Positions 36,401 to 46,446 of a stretch of DNA of 64,000 nt are shown here, piece by piece. Position 1 is the first letter of the stretch; the number at the start of each line of letters is the position of its first letter. The stretch lies in assembly GCA_947462335.1 (NCBI GenBank), contig OX381720.1, forward strand, positions 2,177,501 to 2,241,500. The letters are read 5' to 3'. This stretch comes from Harmothoe impar. Lineage: Eukaryota; Annelida; Polychaeta; Phyllodocida; Polynoidae. A program made the translations under genes and the position numbers. The notes below the pieces were generated by a model, which was not told the DNA's origin, made no database searches, and saw nothing but the letters and a program-made list of their open reading frames with translations.

Positions 36401-39102
36401 GGGTTGGGTGTGTGTGGGGGGGGGGGGGATGAGTCGTCATAATAAAGGCTTACATAGGCGTGCGACGAAACACAAGGTTACCCCACCCCCAGCCCCCACC
36501 CCCTCTATAAAGGCCTAGAGTGTTCCTCTGTTAATGGAGAGGCAGCAATCGTTTCACATTTAAGCCTGGTGGTTCTAGTTAAAGATATAATTATAAGTGG
36601 GAAACACAGAGTCAGTGACTAGGAAGTCTAATTGGTGTGAAAACTGTAATTTGGACATTGTTTGAGAGACCGAATGTAAGTGGAAGGGTGGGAGGGTGTA
36701 TCAGGGTTAGGTGTGCTCGTTTCTTTAAAACAGGGGGGGTGGATTTGTGCATAAAATTTCGCCACCTCTCTCTTTTTTTTAAAAATGAGGACTCCCTTTA
36801 TTAGTGATGAAACATGACCTAGGCCATACGCCAGTTTGCCCATAATAGTGACAGGGGCAGGGTGGACTTGAAAATACTTATATACAAAATAAATGCTTTC
36901 CAACTTATCTTGAATTTAGTTGAAAAGACAACATATAGAAAATTACTGAGCGACAGCTGCTTGTATGGAGTGCATTAATTAGGTCAATTCTTTGAGATTT
37001 GCTTTTCCTGCAATTCCCCTACTACAGTATCTTACAGATGATTAGAATAATAGATCTCACCAGAAATAAAGCATGCAAGCATGGATATACTACTACTCTT
37101 TGTTCGCTGCTCCATCATAAACTATCACTATGACAGTGTTTCGCCGTTGAGATAATCATGTTTACGAGGTTTCCCTGTAATCTGACATACTGTGTTTTCA
37201 CCGTATGTGTTTACAGTGTTTCACCGTAAAGTCATAAAGATGTACAGGATGTCACCGTGATTCAATTTACAATGAATCCCCCGTAAGATCTTACGGGGAT
37301 TTCACGTAAATTCAACGGGGATTTTTTACAGTGTAGGCAATTAGCTGTCAGTATACGCACCTTTTGCATATTCAGTATATGCACCGTTTGAAAATGCTGA
37401 CACATGGGCCGAGAGGTCATCTGAACTATCAGGTAAGTGTCACAAGAATGGAAAACTCTCAGAGGGTGCCTGGACATTCACCTCAACCAAATTCACTTAC
37501 TCACCTACCCCTTCTCACCCACTCCCCTACTCACCCACTCCCCTACTTCCCCACCCTCCCACTCCCCTACTCACCCACTCCCCTACTCACCCACCCCTTC
37601 TCACCCACTCCCCTACTCACCCACTCCCCTACTCCCCCACTCACCCACTCCCCTACTCACCCACCCCTTCTCACCTCCTCCCCTACTCCCCTACTCCCCC
37701 ACTTTCCTACTCACTCATTCCTGCAACTCATAAATGCAACTTTTATTTTACAACCTGATCGTTGACAGCTGAGAAATCATTGTTGACGGGGAAAAAAAAA
37801 CATCTGAAGAGTTTGTCAGTTTGTTTTTATTTCGGGAGTGCTCATTCTGAAGTCGCTGTGATTTTGGTCTGATTCTACTCTGTTTCCCCATATCTTGTAC
37901 AGGTGACTCTGTGGAGATTGTGAAGCCTACTTCTGACCTAGATCTACTGAAGGTGTGCAGGACATATCAGATTGAGGTGCCATCTCGTACATTTTCTTCA
38001 ATTGATGGCAACTATACAAGAATAAACTTGATATGTGATGGAAGACCTGTATTTCATAAGGTAGCTATATATGATGTTTCTCACATGTTTCCTATAGACT
38101 ACACAGCCATTTCACTTATGAAAATTCCATGCAAACAAAATCTCAAGGGGAACCATTCTTGTGTCATGAACTGAGAATTAAAGAATGTTTCTGTAATGTT
38201 TCCTAGACATTCTTATGTCATAATATCTGGATTTCTTGTAGTGAAATTTCTTGTTATTTGCACAAGTAGAACTAGGGAAATACACATCATCATTTAATAA
38301 ATGTGTAATTAGAAATATTCACTATTCCAGAGAACCTCCTGTGTCTCTCTTATGTATACAGCTTGTCCTTTTGCCAAGAAATAACTTGTGTCATTCTTGA
38401 GTTCTGTTTGGAAGGAATAAAAACAACTTGTTTTTTATGAATAACCTATACATGTATAACGCATCCTAAGCTATTTTGATAATTTGTTTTATCAGTAGAC
38501 ACACGTCAGTGTCATTTGAGTCTTTTATAACAATACTGTCATTTACTGTACTTTCAGCCAGGAGGTCAGAGTTGGCTTGTAGCATCTGGTGAATTCTGGA
38601 TTTTACAACCTGAAGGGGTGTGCTTCACAGATGGGATCTATGAGTTAGAAAAAGGATATGGACCATCTGAGGCTTATGGTGCGGTTTGCATAGAGACAGG
38701 TAACTGCCACAACATCTGTAATATAGCAGCATTCATTTGAAACTGTCCTTTCATAATCATGTAAAATGAAAACAAATTAAGTACAGTACATTCAAACCTT
38801 TATCATCAAAGTGCCTGTGGGTTTGAATTAGTAAAAAAGTACTAAAATGGCATTTTCAGACCTCCTTTGCATCCTATATGATTTCCTTAAATAGAGGTGC
38901 AACTTATACGAGAATTAGGCTTATACGCGATGATTTATTTAGTAATGGCACTTCTTTGAACAACAGTCTTGTGTCTAATAAACCAGGGCCAGAGATCTAT
39001 ATAGTTGGACCAGGGTCTGGAGGGACGTTCATCACTCTGACAGGATCCCTCATCTGGACTACTTTAGTTGGGTCACTTCTGGGGATATGCCCTGCTTGCT
39101 GA
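27402..39102 (+). CDS. paralogous exon set, up to three modules, 5' end missing
   Basis: Seven exons in order: 27402-27514, 29546-29687, 33913-34052, 34615-34759, 37903-38060, 38558-38699 and 38987-39102 (TGA). All phases fit (1-0-1 repeated), so they could encode three modules and the hydrophobic GPI-type tail in one frame. No signal-peptide exon precedes them. The first exon is 5'-truncated: homology with 47521-47660 starts only at a newly placed TTTTCAG acceptor, which happens to keep phase 1, and its first cysteine codon is TAC (Tyr). The 33913 exon differs from its twin at 18328 by five bases, all synonymous, so at least exons 33913-39102 look constrained. They may be used with an unseen 5' exon or spliced to an upstream one; otherwise the unit is a decaying copy. 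Confidence 0.5.
28115..28473. mobile_element. CACTG-ended element with GGTTGGTCA repeats
   Basis: This 359-bp block (CACTGAAAATCC...AATATTAGTG) is present here and missing from the second copy near 48247, where the flanks GAGCT and GTTGA are directly joined. The interior repeats CTAACCTAGGTTGGTCA and AGTGACCAACCT. CACTG/CAGTG-type ends suggest a CACTA-like non-autonomous element. Confidence 0.6.
28826..29345. repeat. diverged tandem repeat of ~130-bp units
   Basis: Three units share CATTGAATTCxTTGGGTCCA, GGGGGGTAGATATGATTA, GTGTGTTGCTAGGCAGATAA and TAGCAACAAACCAATAGAAC. The array is duplicated at 48596-49105. A fragment (33421-33637) sits at the duplication junction. Confidence 0.6.
29749..30073. 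mobile_element. Harbinger-like MITE, 3-bp TTA target duplication
   Basis: The ends are GGGAGTGGTCATTTT and the inverse AAAATGACCACTCCC, followed inwards by AACAACAGGG and GGTTGGTGGATTT. TTA flanks both sides (29746-29748 and 30074-30076). The second copy at about 49515 has a single TTA and no element. A 3-bp TTA duplication fits PIF/Harbinger elements. Confidence 0.8.
30074..30300. repeat. CTCCCCTACTCACCCA minisatellite
   Basis: Same degenerate C/T-rich unit as at 19590, lying after the 29546-29687 exon. The second copy of this array is split at 49512-49572 and 49970-50120. Confidence 0.7.
30923..31888. mobile_element. 966-bp element with ~22-bp TIRs
   Basis: The ends, read inwards, are CTATGGAAGCCGAGGAGG and CTACGGAAGCCGAGGAGG, extending to GGCCA, with one difference. 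GGAC flanks each side. The second copy near 50722 has the empty site. The interior holds the GGGA tract (31131-31448) and three ~52-bp repeats with CTTGACAGTTTGACAGCTG (31667-31800). No ORF of its own was seen. Confidence 0.75.
31131..31448. repeat. polypurine GGGA tract
   Basis: About 320 bp of almost pure purine (GGGAGGGAGGGA with AAGG and TGAG variants) on the plus strand. It translates to Pro/Ser or Gly/Glu/Arg runs in all frames, which are artefacts. Such mirror-type purine tracts can form triplexes. Confidence 0.9.
31969..32600 (+). pseudogene. non-LTR retrotransposon endonuclease fragment
   Basis: Two overlapping plus-strand frames (31999-32316 and 32268-32600) encode pieces of an apurinic-endonuclease-like domain of LINE elements. 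Motifs seen are FSETWL near the start, YRPP at the frame change, GDFNI in the middle and TTIDLIF near the end. At least one frameshift is needed to join them, and no reverse transcriptase follows. The sequence then enters an inverted repeat (32555-33175). A second, more damaged copy is at 51145-51765. This is a dead fragment duplicated with the cluster. Confidence 0.75.
32555..33175. repeat. inverted repeat around the LINE fragment end
   Basis: TATTCTATGTGCCC, CTATTGGTAGTA, GACATGCATTCTAT and neighbouring words at 32555-32625 recur inverted at 33095-33175. The right arm therefore contains the end of the endonuclease ORF in reverse. The centre is about 470 bp. The second copy (about 51720-52370) has the same arrangement. 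Confidence 0.7.
33239..33240. other. empty site corresponding to the LTR element insertion
   Basis: The sequence GGGAGATTTATATAGGACAA continues uninterrupted here. In the second copy it is broken after ...TTATATAG (52441) by the 5' LTR. This is the paralogous pre-insertion site. Confidence 0.85.
33421..33660. other. junction of the 15.6-kb tandem duplication
   Basis: A fragment matching 28826-29036 is joined at about 33637 to sequence matching 18050 onward (GCAGGGTAAAAAGAATTTTA). From here rightward the window repeats 18050-33240 in the same order, with insertions and deletions. Confidence 0.75.
34274..34502. mobile_element. TAGGGATGTCAT-type MITE (second copy)
   Basis: Duplicate of the element at 18693-18920, in the same intron position between module exons. 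Confidence 0.5.
35029..37333. mobile_element. CACTA-like non-autonomous element, 2.3 kb
   Basis: The ends are CACTCTAAAGATTATCCCGT and, inverted, CACTGTAAAAAATCCCCGTT. Sub-terminal CCGTAAAATTTACGG and CCCCGTAAGATCTTACGGGG words lie inside. TA flanks both sides. The first copy at about 19447 has the empty site. The interior includes 3-4 degenerate repeats of CTGGTGACGTCCTAGAACGT (35688-35840) and no transposase ORF. Confidence 0.75.
37490..37730. repeat. CTCCCCTACTCACCCA minisatellite
   Basis: A shorter counterpart (about 240 bp) of the array at 19590-20240, in the same intron. The length difference shows change since the duplication. Confidence 0.85.
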
Positions 39103-41163
39103 AGGACAGGTACATCTTACCATTATTGTGTATCACAAGCTATCTCAGGGTGAATATGGCAGCCCTATAAAGAACCAGTATTTCACCCCCACCCCTCCAT
39201 CAATTAACCTTTTTGTGTATTTCACCCCCTGTCAAATCATCATAATTATAATTATGAAAAAAAAAATTGTATCGTATTTCAGATCAATCGACTGAAATTC
39301 TAACAGGCATTATTGATAATGGCATGAACAGCAAGGAACACTCACCTGTATAGTTCCCCACTGGGGTTATTTCCTGAGTTGAGGCCTAGTGAAACGACCC
39401 TCAGTGAGAAACTATGTTTATGAAATTTATTTTCACATTTTTAACTATGGAGGTTTGAGTAGTGCAGTGTCATATTAGTAGAACACTATCAACAACTGGA
39501 GACATGCCATTCTAAAGGGTACAATATATTTTGACAGAAGGTTAAATAATATGGACTTTTAAGGTATTCTATGCCCATCAGATGAATGCCGTAGGCTATC
39601 TCCACTATGTGCAGAATCTGTAGGAGGACCTGCCAGCACGCCACGGCATCATCGGTGCACACTGTGCAGGAGTAGTCATAGCACACCATCAGTTGTTTCT
39701 GCGATAGGAGAGCACAAGCTGGCTGACAAACAGATCAATATACCAAGAGACTCCTCCTAAGTGGGAATATAATTTAGCAACATGGAACTGGACACACATT
39801 AATATGTTGACTACAATCTTGTCAATACAAATTTAAGATACATCATAAAGAAGACTATAAAATAAGATCAATTTCCTGGGATAGAATATTTCAGGTAGCA
39901 GATGTTCACAATTCCTTAACCCTTACTTATTAAGTACTTGAATATTGAGATTCTTTTTGTGCTAGTTTGACTATGTAGAGGTTATGCCAGAAGACCACCA
40001 GACTGTGATATCTGATTGGGCCAAAAAGTAAGGTTTGTTTCAGGTCATCCGACTGACCCTATCAAAACAAAGCTGACCCTACGGTTTTTCATGCAATTTC
40101 GAAGACATTTTTGTATTTTTACCCTTTTTTGGTCAATTTTAGGGTCTTCTGAGCGGCTGGGTAGTACTTTCATGTTTAAAAAGAAAAAAGTAAAACATAA
40201 AAAATAATCCGACCTACCGACCATACATTTTCTTGCCATGTTACCTGAAACAAACCTTTTTTTTGGCTCTGGCTATTGGTACTGTTTTGTTATTAATAAT
40301 ATGAGTGGATGAAGGTTTTGTGCAAGTGCTTGTAAGGAAACAGACTGAGTTTGTTTTCCAATAGATTTAGATTTCTCATTCTTTATGTACAAAGTTTTCT
40401 TGCTCTGTCATAATTCGGATTTGCATATTGCATGATAATCAGGTGCTACACTTAACCATTAACCTTTTTGGGATGTTTTGGTTATAAGAAGCGGGACATA
40501 ATATTGAATTTTAACTAAAATGTTTAGGAGTTTTATATTACTAGCAGAGTGCTCTGTAACCTTCTAGTTATTGGATTGATTAATGTCCCCTTTGGCCTAT
40601 CATAAATTAGAAAGGGGAGCAGGGTGTTCATAGTATAGTAACCAAAGGGTATAGCAATTTTATATCACCAAGACCTGACAATGTGCCGAAACCGCCTATT
40701 GCGAAGTTGTAATCTTCAATTGCAGGTGTTAGTTCAGTAACATCACACACCATCACCCAACACCATTCAAACAACTCATTTAAATGTCCATTCAAGAAAA
40801 GCTCACCCTATTCTGACAATCACAATTTCAGGCATAACAGCTTTACAGTTTAATACAGACAGAAGACCACGGCAGAGGATGGTTAGGGGTGCTTCCGAGG
40901 GTCCCCACTGGGAGGGTTAAACTCATCCAATGATCCCCTGCAGTTTTATCAATTAAGTTTATTTTGGCAGCTTCGCTAAATTTTCTGGTCTTGACTATAG
41001 CACAGTGTCCTGTAGCAATGAATTGTAACCATATGGATTGATAATGTCACCAATTGACATTATTACATATGTTACCACTGTTTATCTTATAGGAACAGTA
41101 GTTGTTACTAGACATGAAAGCTAACGGATATGTAGGAATTGCCTCAATCAACTATATATATAT
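39103..41163. other. 3' flank of the second exon set, no gene supported
   Basis: Duplicate of 21686-23745. It contains the MITE copy at 40033-40255. Short ORFs mirror those of the first copy. Confidence 0.4.
40033..40255. mobile_element. MITE with GTTTGTTTCAGGT ends (second copy)
   Basis: Counterpart of 22621-22843 with the same TIRs and a few substitutions. Confidence 0.6.
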
Positions 41164-42099
41164 GGGTCACTCTCACCAAATCAATGCAACTAAAATGTGG
41201 CCGTACATGATCGGTGGCCGTAAATGATCGGCGGCCGTACATGATCGGAAAACTACAATATCCCCCTAGGGCCCCCTTTACTCCGCTATTTAACTTATAT
41301 AACTATACCTACTGGCTGTAATGTAGTCTTGGGAAGTTTATTAGGAAAAAATAACTCCCTAAATATTAATAGGGGCCAAAGGGGGGGATCAATGTACAAC
41401 CGATCATGTACGTCACATGACGTACATGATCGGTTTGGAATGTCATGTAAAATTTTCTTATTACCCACTGCTTTACATGTCTATGATTATACATATTTAG
41501 ACCTACATCATATGTACACCTTGCTAGGATTGATTTATGTTTTAAACATGGTCAGAAATGGGTCAAAATGAGGGTGGATCAATGTACAACCGATCATGTA
41601 CGTCACATGACGTACATGATCGGTATTGAAATGTCAATTAAAATTATCTTAATAGTCGCATCTAGACATTTCTAACATATTACATGTCAAGACACACATC
41701 ATATGTACACCCTGGTAAGGTTTATTTATGTTTTGTCATGGTAGGAAAGGGTAAGGCAGCCAATAAATCACCGATCATGTACGTCATCGATCATGTACGT
41801 CACATGACGTACATGATCGGTATTGAAATGTCAATTAAAACTATCTTAATAGTCGCATCTAGACATTTCTAACATAGAACATGTCAAGACACACACCATA
41901 TGCACACCTTGGTAAGATATATTTATGTTTTAACATGGTCAGAAAGGGTAGGGCAGTCAATAACTCCCGATCATGTACGTCACCGATCATGTACGTCACC
42001 GATCATGTACGTCACTGATCATGTATGTCCGCCGATCATGTACGTCCGCCGATCATGTACGTCCAAATAATAGTTGCATCGATCTGGTGAGAGTGAGCC
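41164..42099. mobile_element. DNA element with CCGATCATGTACGTC repeat arrays
   Basis: The TIRs are GGGTCACTCTCACCAAATCA and, inverted, GGCTCACTCTCACCAGATCG, matching over about 28 bp. ATAT flanks both sides, and the first copy near 23755 lacks the element. Left-end units read GTACATGATCGG and right-end units read CCGATCATGTACGTC, so they face each other. In the middle, three ~190-200-bp units each contain a palindrome with 16-bp arms (41400-41433, 41590-41623, 41787-41820). No ORF of transposase type. The ORFs inside are repeat translations. Confidence 0.8.
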
Positions 42100-43574
42100 A
42101 TATGTTATGAATTGCATAACCTAGAATATTATATCTTCATTGATGATCCATGTAGTAAATTTCCAATATGTCCAATATTGCCCACACTCCACAACTGTGG
42201 CACACTATTCAACATAGGACTGGATTTCAATATTCAATTTTACTATATATTGACAATTGTGTCACAAAACAATAATTGGTTCATAGCTAAACACAATTGA
42301 TCAAAATATTACTTATTAATGGTGTGGAAAACAACATGTTGACTCAAAACCAGCTCCTCATTGGAACAATGTCTTCTTGTTTTACACTTTTCATTGCACA
42401 TTTTTATGCTTGCATGTTTGGTATCTTTGTCATTGAAGAATCATAATTCTATATGTATTTATATATACCCTGTACTTGTGCCATTCTTTTGTCATCACTT
42501 GAGTATTTCAGAATGTTTCTTGAACGTTTTTTGGAAATTTTCTTATGTCATATTCCCATCATTTCTTGTGGTATAGAGAAATACACATCTTCGTTCTACT
42601 TGTGCTTATTTGCTATTTCGGGGAAATACACACGTTTATAACTTGTGGCATATTTGAGTTCTGTTTGGAGGGTATTTACAGTGGCCGCATTAGAGATAGA
42701 GAATTACTCATTGAGACTGCAAAAATAATGGCCGCAGGGGCATGGCGGCTGCATATAGAGGGTCGGTCGCATTAAAGGGAGTATTTAATGATATTCTGTA
42801 TGCCAAATCTAATACACCACAGAAGAAATACAAGCAACAAGGTTATTATAGCCTCGACAGTGAACTGTTGTGTGACTTATACCATGAATAAAAGAACTAC
42901 AGTCATAAAACTGATATCAGACATAACAGCATTACTTCTGTTCATGAAATGTTTGATACTTGGTTATGAAACCCATGATGTTTTAATGCATCAATGTGCA
43001 GAATATTCTTCTTATTTTGTATTGTTTTCTTTTTTAATTGAGTCAGTGAGAGTCAATTAAACTGTCAGTGTTTCTTGTAGAGGGACCAAGGGAATTCCAT
43101 TTGCATGTACATACAACCTGAGGTTAGTTTTTAAATTTGAATATTGGATAAGTGAATTATTGGAAAATAAATAATCGGTGCTTGATTTAGCCCGGTGGTT
43201 CTTGTTTCTTTTTTTCAAAAGTTTATCTTGTCTTGATCTTTTAAATGCATATCAATTAAAATGATATTTCTATGTCTCTCTATATTGTGGGTAGTTGAGC
43301 CGTTCTATGCACGGATTCAGTAGGGGTTATCAAGTGAAGTTCATAACATGTTTTCAGGCACAAATTCGGACATGGTTATAGCTCAGCTATTACATCAACA
43401 TTAGTTTTTGTGTACAAAAATCGGTAAAGTCAATTATTGAAAATCGATATGTCACATAGACTTTCCTTCGAATACATGCTGGTCATGTAATCCCTGACCA
43501 TGTGCATTAATGAAGCCTTAAAATTCACTCTTTTTATGAGCAGTCTGGTATGCTGAACAAAGTAGAGCTCTTCG
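42100..43574. other. no gene recognised
   Basis: AT-rich duplicate of 23750-25280, without the long TA tract. No coding support. Confidence 0.35.
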
Positions 43575-44125
43575 TCTACAATGGGTACACGGATCAGGGG
43601 CCCTGCAGACAAAGTGCCCCATGACAAATGACCCTCAGGAATATCGGCCCTTTGTCTAATGTCCCTGCGGAAGATTGGCCCCATGATGAATGGCACCCTG
43701 ACTTTAGGCCTCCCAGATTATAGGCCATTTCCCTAATGCCCAAGCATAGGTGATACTAACGTCCGAGTACAGTCTATATTAATGTCTGTGTATGGTCTAT
43801 ACTAACGTCCTAGTATAGCCTGTGATTGGACGTTAGTATGGCCAGGGATCGGACGTTAGTATGGCCAGGGATCGGACGTTAGTGTGGCTAGGGATTGGAC
43901 GTTAGTATGGCCAGGGATTGGAAGTTAGTATGGCCAGGGATCGGACGTTAGTAGGACTGTGCGCGGACATTAGGGACATGGCCTATTGTCCGGAGGGCCT
44001 AGAGTCAATGGGGCTGATTGTCATAGGGCCTATTGTCAGGGGGGGGGGGGGCAATCATCATGTGGCTTAAATACTGAGGGCCTGTTGTCCCAGGGCCGAT
44101 TGTCAGGAGGACCCCTGGCCCGGAC
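43575..44125. mobile_element. shorter copy of the ACTAACGTCC foldback element
   Basis: Counterpart of 25290-26005. The forward array is reduced to about two units while the inverted GGACGTTAGTATGGCCAGGGAT array has about six. It lacks the nested 110-bp MITE. Confidence 0.6.
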
Positions 44126-44208
44126 ACCGTGAGGGTCAGGGTGCCGGTGTGCCATCATATTTGTTCCGGGTGGAAACTAGTTCCGGACTTGTTGTGTCAC
44201 AAGAACCT

Positions 44209-44473
44209 ACGCTGGCGGCCTGCGGGTTGTATGTAACCCGCAGGTGATGGCCAATTAGTGTTGTGGGCTAGACGGGACCTGGCTTGGCCAAAATCTGACG
44301 CATAGTTCTGGTGTACAGCCACAGGTGGCGAATTGCATTATGTAAAACACAGTGGATCACAGAAGTGTCACCTGGTAGAAAGGGCCTGAACCTGGATGAT
44401 TGACAGGCGAAATTTTAGCCTACACCTGCGTGTTACAGTAGGCCTACATGTATACACGCAGGCAGCCAGCGTA
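44209..44473. mobile_element. MITE with 10-bp target duplication, Mutator-like
   Basis: The ends are ACGCTGGCGGCCTGCG and, inverted, ACGCTGGCTGCCTGCG. ACAAGAACCT occurs on both sides (44199-44208 and 44474-44483). The first copy near 26085 is empty. The 9-10-bp duplication fits Mutator-like elements. Confidence 0.75.
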
Positions 44474-45067
44474 ACAAGAACCTAGATTTATATCACTATG
44501 TCATCAGGGTCAATTATTAGATAGGTAATGTATGTTCTACACCGGGACCTATGGTGATGGCCTGTTGTTGGCCAGTGTACATTGTGGCCTCCTAGATGAA
44601 TAATTCTCAATGAGCGTCAAGGGCCTATTTTAAATACCACGCATTTCCAATTTCTTCAACAATATTGTATAAGAAAAAAACATCTGGGAATACGGTGAAG
44701 GAGTCCGGTAAAGAAGTCTATTGCCACAACCCAGAATTAAATATTTTATCTATGTAAGAGCAAGAGCAGTTTGAAGGTGCACTTTTGAGCCCCAACCTGC
44801 CTAGTACACTCTGGTACATGTAGTGGCACCACTCAGGCAGACTGAGTAGGCCACCCTGGGAGGCCAGTCAACAGTGGGGTGCATAGTGTTTTATAACAAC
44901 CCCTTATGTATTTGAACCTATAAATGGCCTTTCATAATTACAAGCCTTTCATTACATATTATCAAGAATTACAAGAAGTCACAAGTAGTCCCTGTATGAG
45001 AGATCAAATTCATCAGCACTTGTAATGAAACACTTTGTACCAGCCCCCCCCCCCTCGAAAAAAGTAC

Positions 45068-45293
45068 TACCGTAAAACCTCGCATATAAGCCGCGGCTAG
45101 TACGCGAATCAGATCGCTGGTGTGGCTTATAGGATTGGCCCAGAGTCGGGGTGCGGCTTATACGAGAGGTTTTGCTACTATGGTACTGTACTAAAGTCAC
45201 CATAATCAGATCGCTGGTGCGGCTCATAGGATCGGCACAAAGTCGGAGTGCGGCTTATACGCGAGTTAGGCTTATACGCGATGTTTTACGGTA
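45068..45293. mobile_element. TACCGTAAAAC-type MITE
   Basis: Ends TACCGTAAAACCTCGC and GATGTTTTACGGTA; the interior repeats GGCTTATACGCGAG and GTGCGGCTTATA. It is inserted at a TA, absent from the first copy near 26667, and 226 bp long. Confidence 0.75.
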
Positions 45294-45679
45294 TATTGAT
45301 TTCCTAAGAAAACTAATGTGTCTATGTTTACTATCTTTGATCTATATTGTACCCTCACATTGATATTTCTAGGCTCCTATGTACTATTTAGTCCTTTCCT
45401 GTAGAATTTCAGTTTACCAATCGTGGTATTGCCATATAATCTTGGTGCATAATGACCACATGTCAATTCTACTTGTACCAGACCCATAATTTCTAAGGAT
45501 ATGACTTCAACGACAGAGCTCGCCGCATACATATATTATACTATTGACGTTTGGACAAATGATAGCCCCTATTAGGTGTGTAAGGGGATGTCCCTACTAA
45601 AGTCTTTAGTTGAGTCATACTAAAATTGTAGTGGCCATCCAAGCATGGAGATGTGATTGGCCATTATACTAGTGTACCT

Positions 45680-46080
45680 GGCACCACAGTTTTACCTCAT
45701 TCCCTGTGTTGGCTGCCATTTTGTCCCCTTATAGTATACACAGTCATCTATTACAGACTATAACCCCAAATATTGTGGTCGTAATGTACTGAATTATTAC
45801 ATGTAGTCCCCTTCTCCTCCACAATTGCTTCCCCATGCAGCTGAAGTAGATCATTTACTAGCTGCCACAAGTCACTTATTATCGCCATAGTGTACGATGT
45901 ATGTCTGTGTGTCTTAGAATTTATACGGAGCAGAGGAAACGGTCCCTGCACAACACTCACCACTTGTATGAAAAGAAGACGCTATGTTATTGTGACTTCA
46001 TATTTACTTGCGATAGGATATACCTGAGATGTGAATCATTCTCCACTGTTAATTAAGGTATTTAATGACTATCATATGCT
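45680..46080 (+). promoter_or_regulatory. upstream region shared with the first gene
   Basis: Homologous to 16380-16830, again upstream of a signal-peptide exon. It probably contains the 5' flank of the third gene. No core promoter element is certain. Confidence 0.3.
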
Positions 46081-46446
46081 ATTATTAATGGGGCCCATAT
46101 GTATTTTCTTAGTGGGCTCCAAGATAGCAAGGCTTATCTTATTCACATGAATATTATGTAAAAAATAACAAGGAACTTCTAAGTTATACCCACTTTGACA
46201 AAACACTGTAAAATTATACTTATTTGAAACGTATTTTAAATTAAGGGGTTTGTAGGCTGAGCCAATAAGCTCGCCCAAGGAAAACACATGTAATATATCA
46301 TGTGTTGACGTTTTTGTGCCTTTGTATATGATTTCACCAGCCCACTGTGATTAATGAACATAGCACCAGAGTAAGCTATGATTGTATGTATGTATGTAAT
46401 TTATTTTATTCATCCTGGAAAGGCACTTTGAATATAAAATTGCAAG

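Noticed and set aside
41164..42099. CRISPR-like reading of the regularly repeated CCGATCATGTACGTC units
   Set aside because: The window is eukaryotic, units are in both orientations, spacers are not uniform, and TIRs with an empty paralogous site show a DNA transposon.
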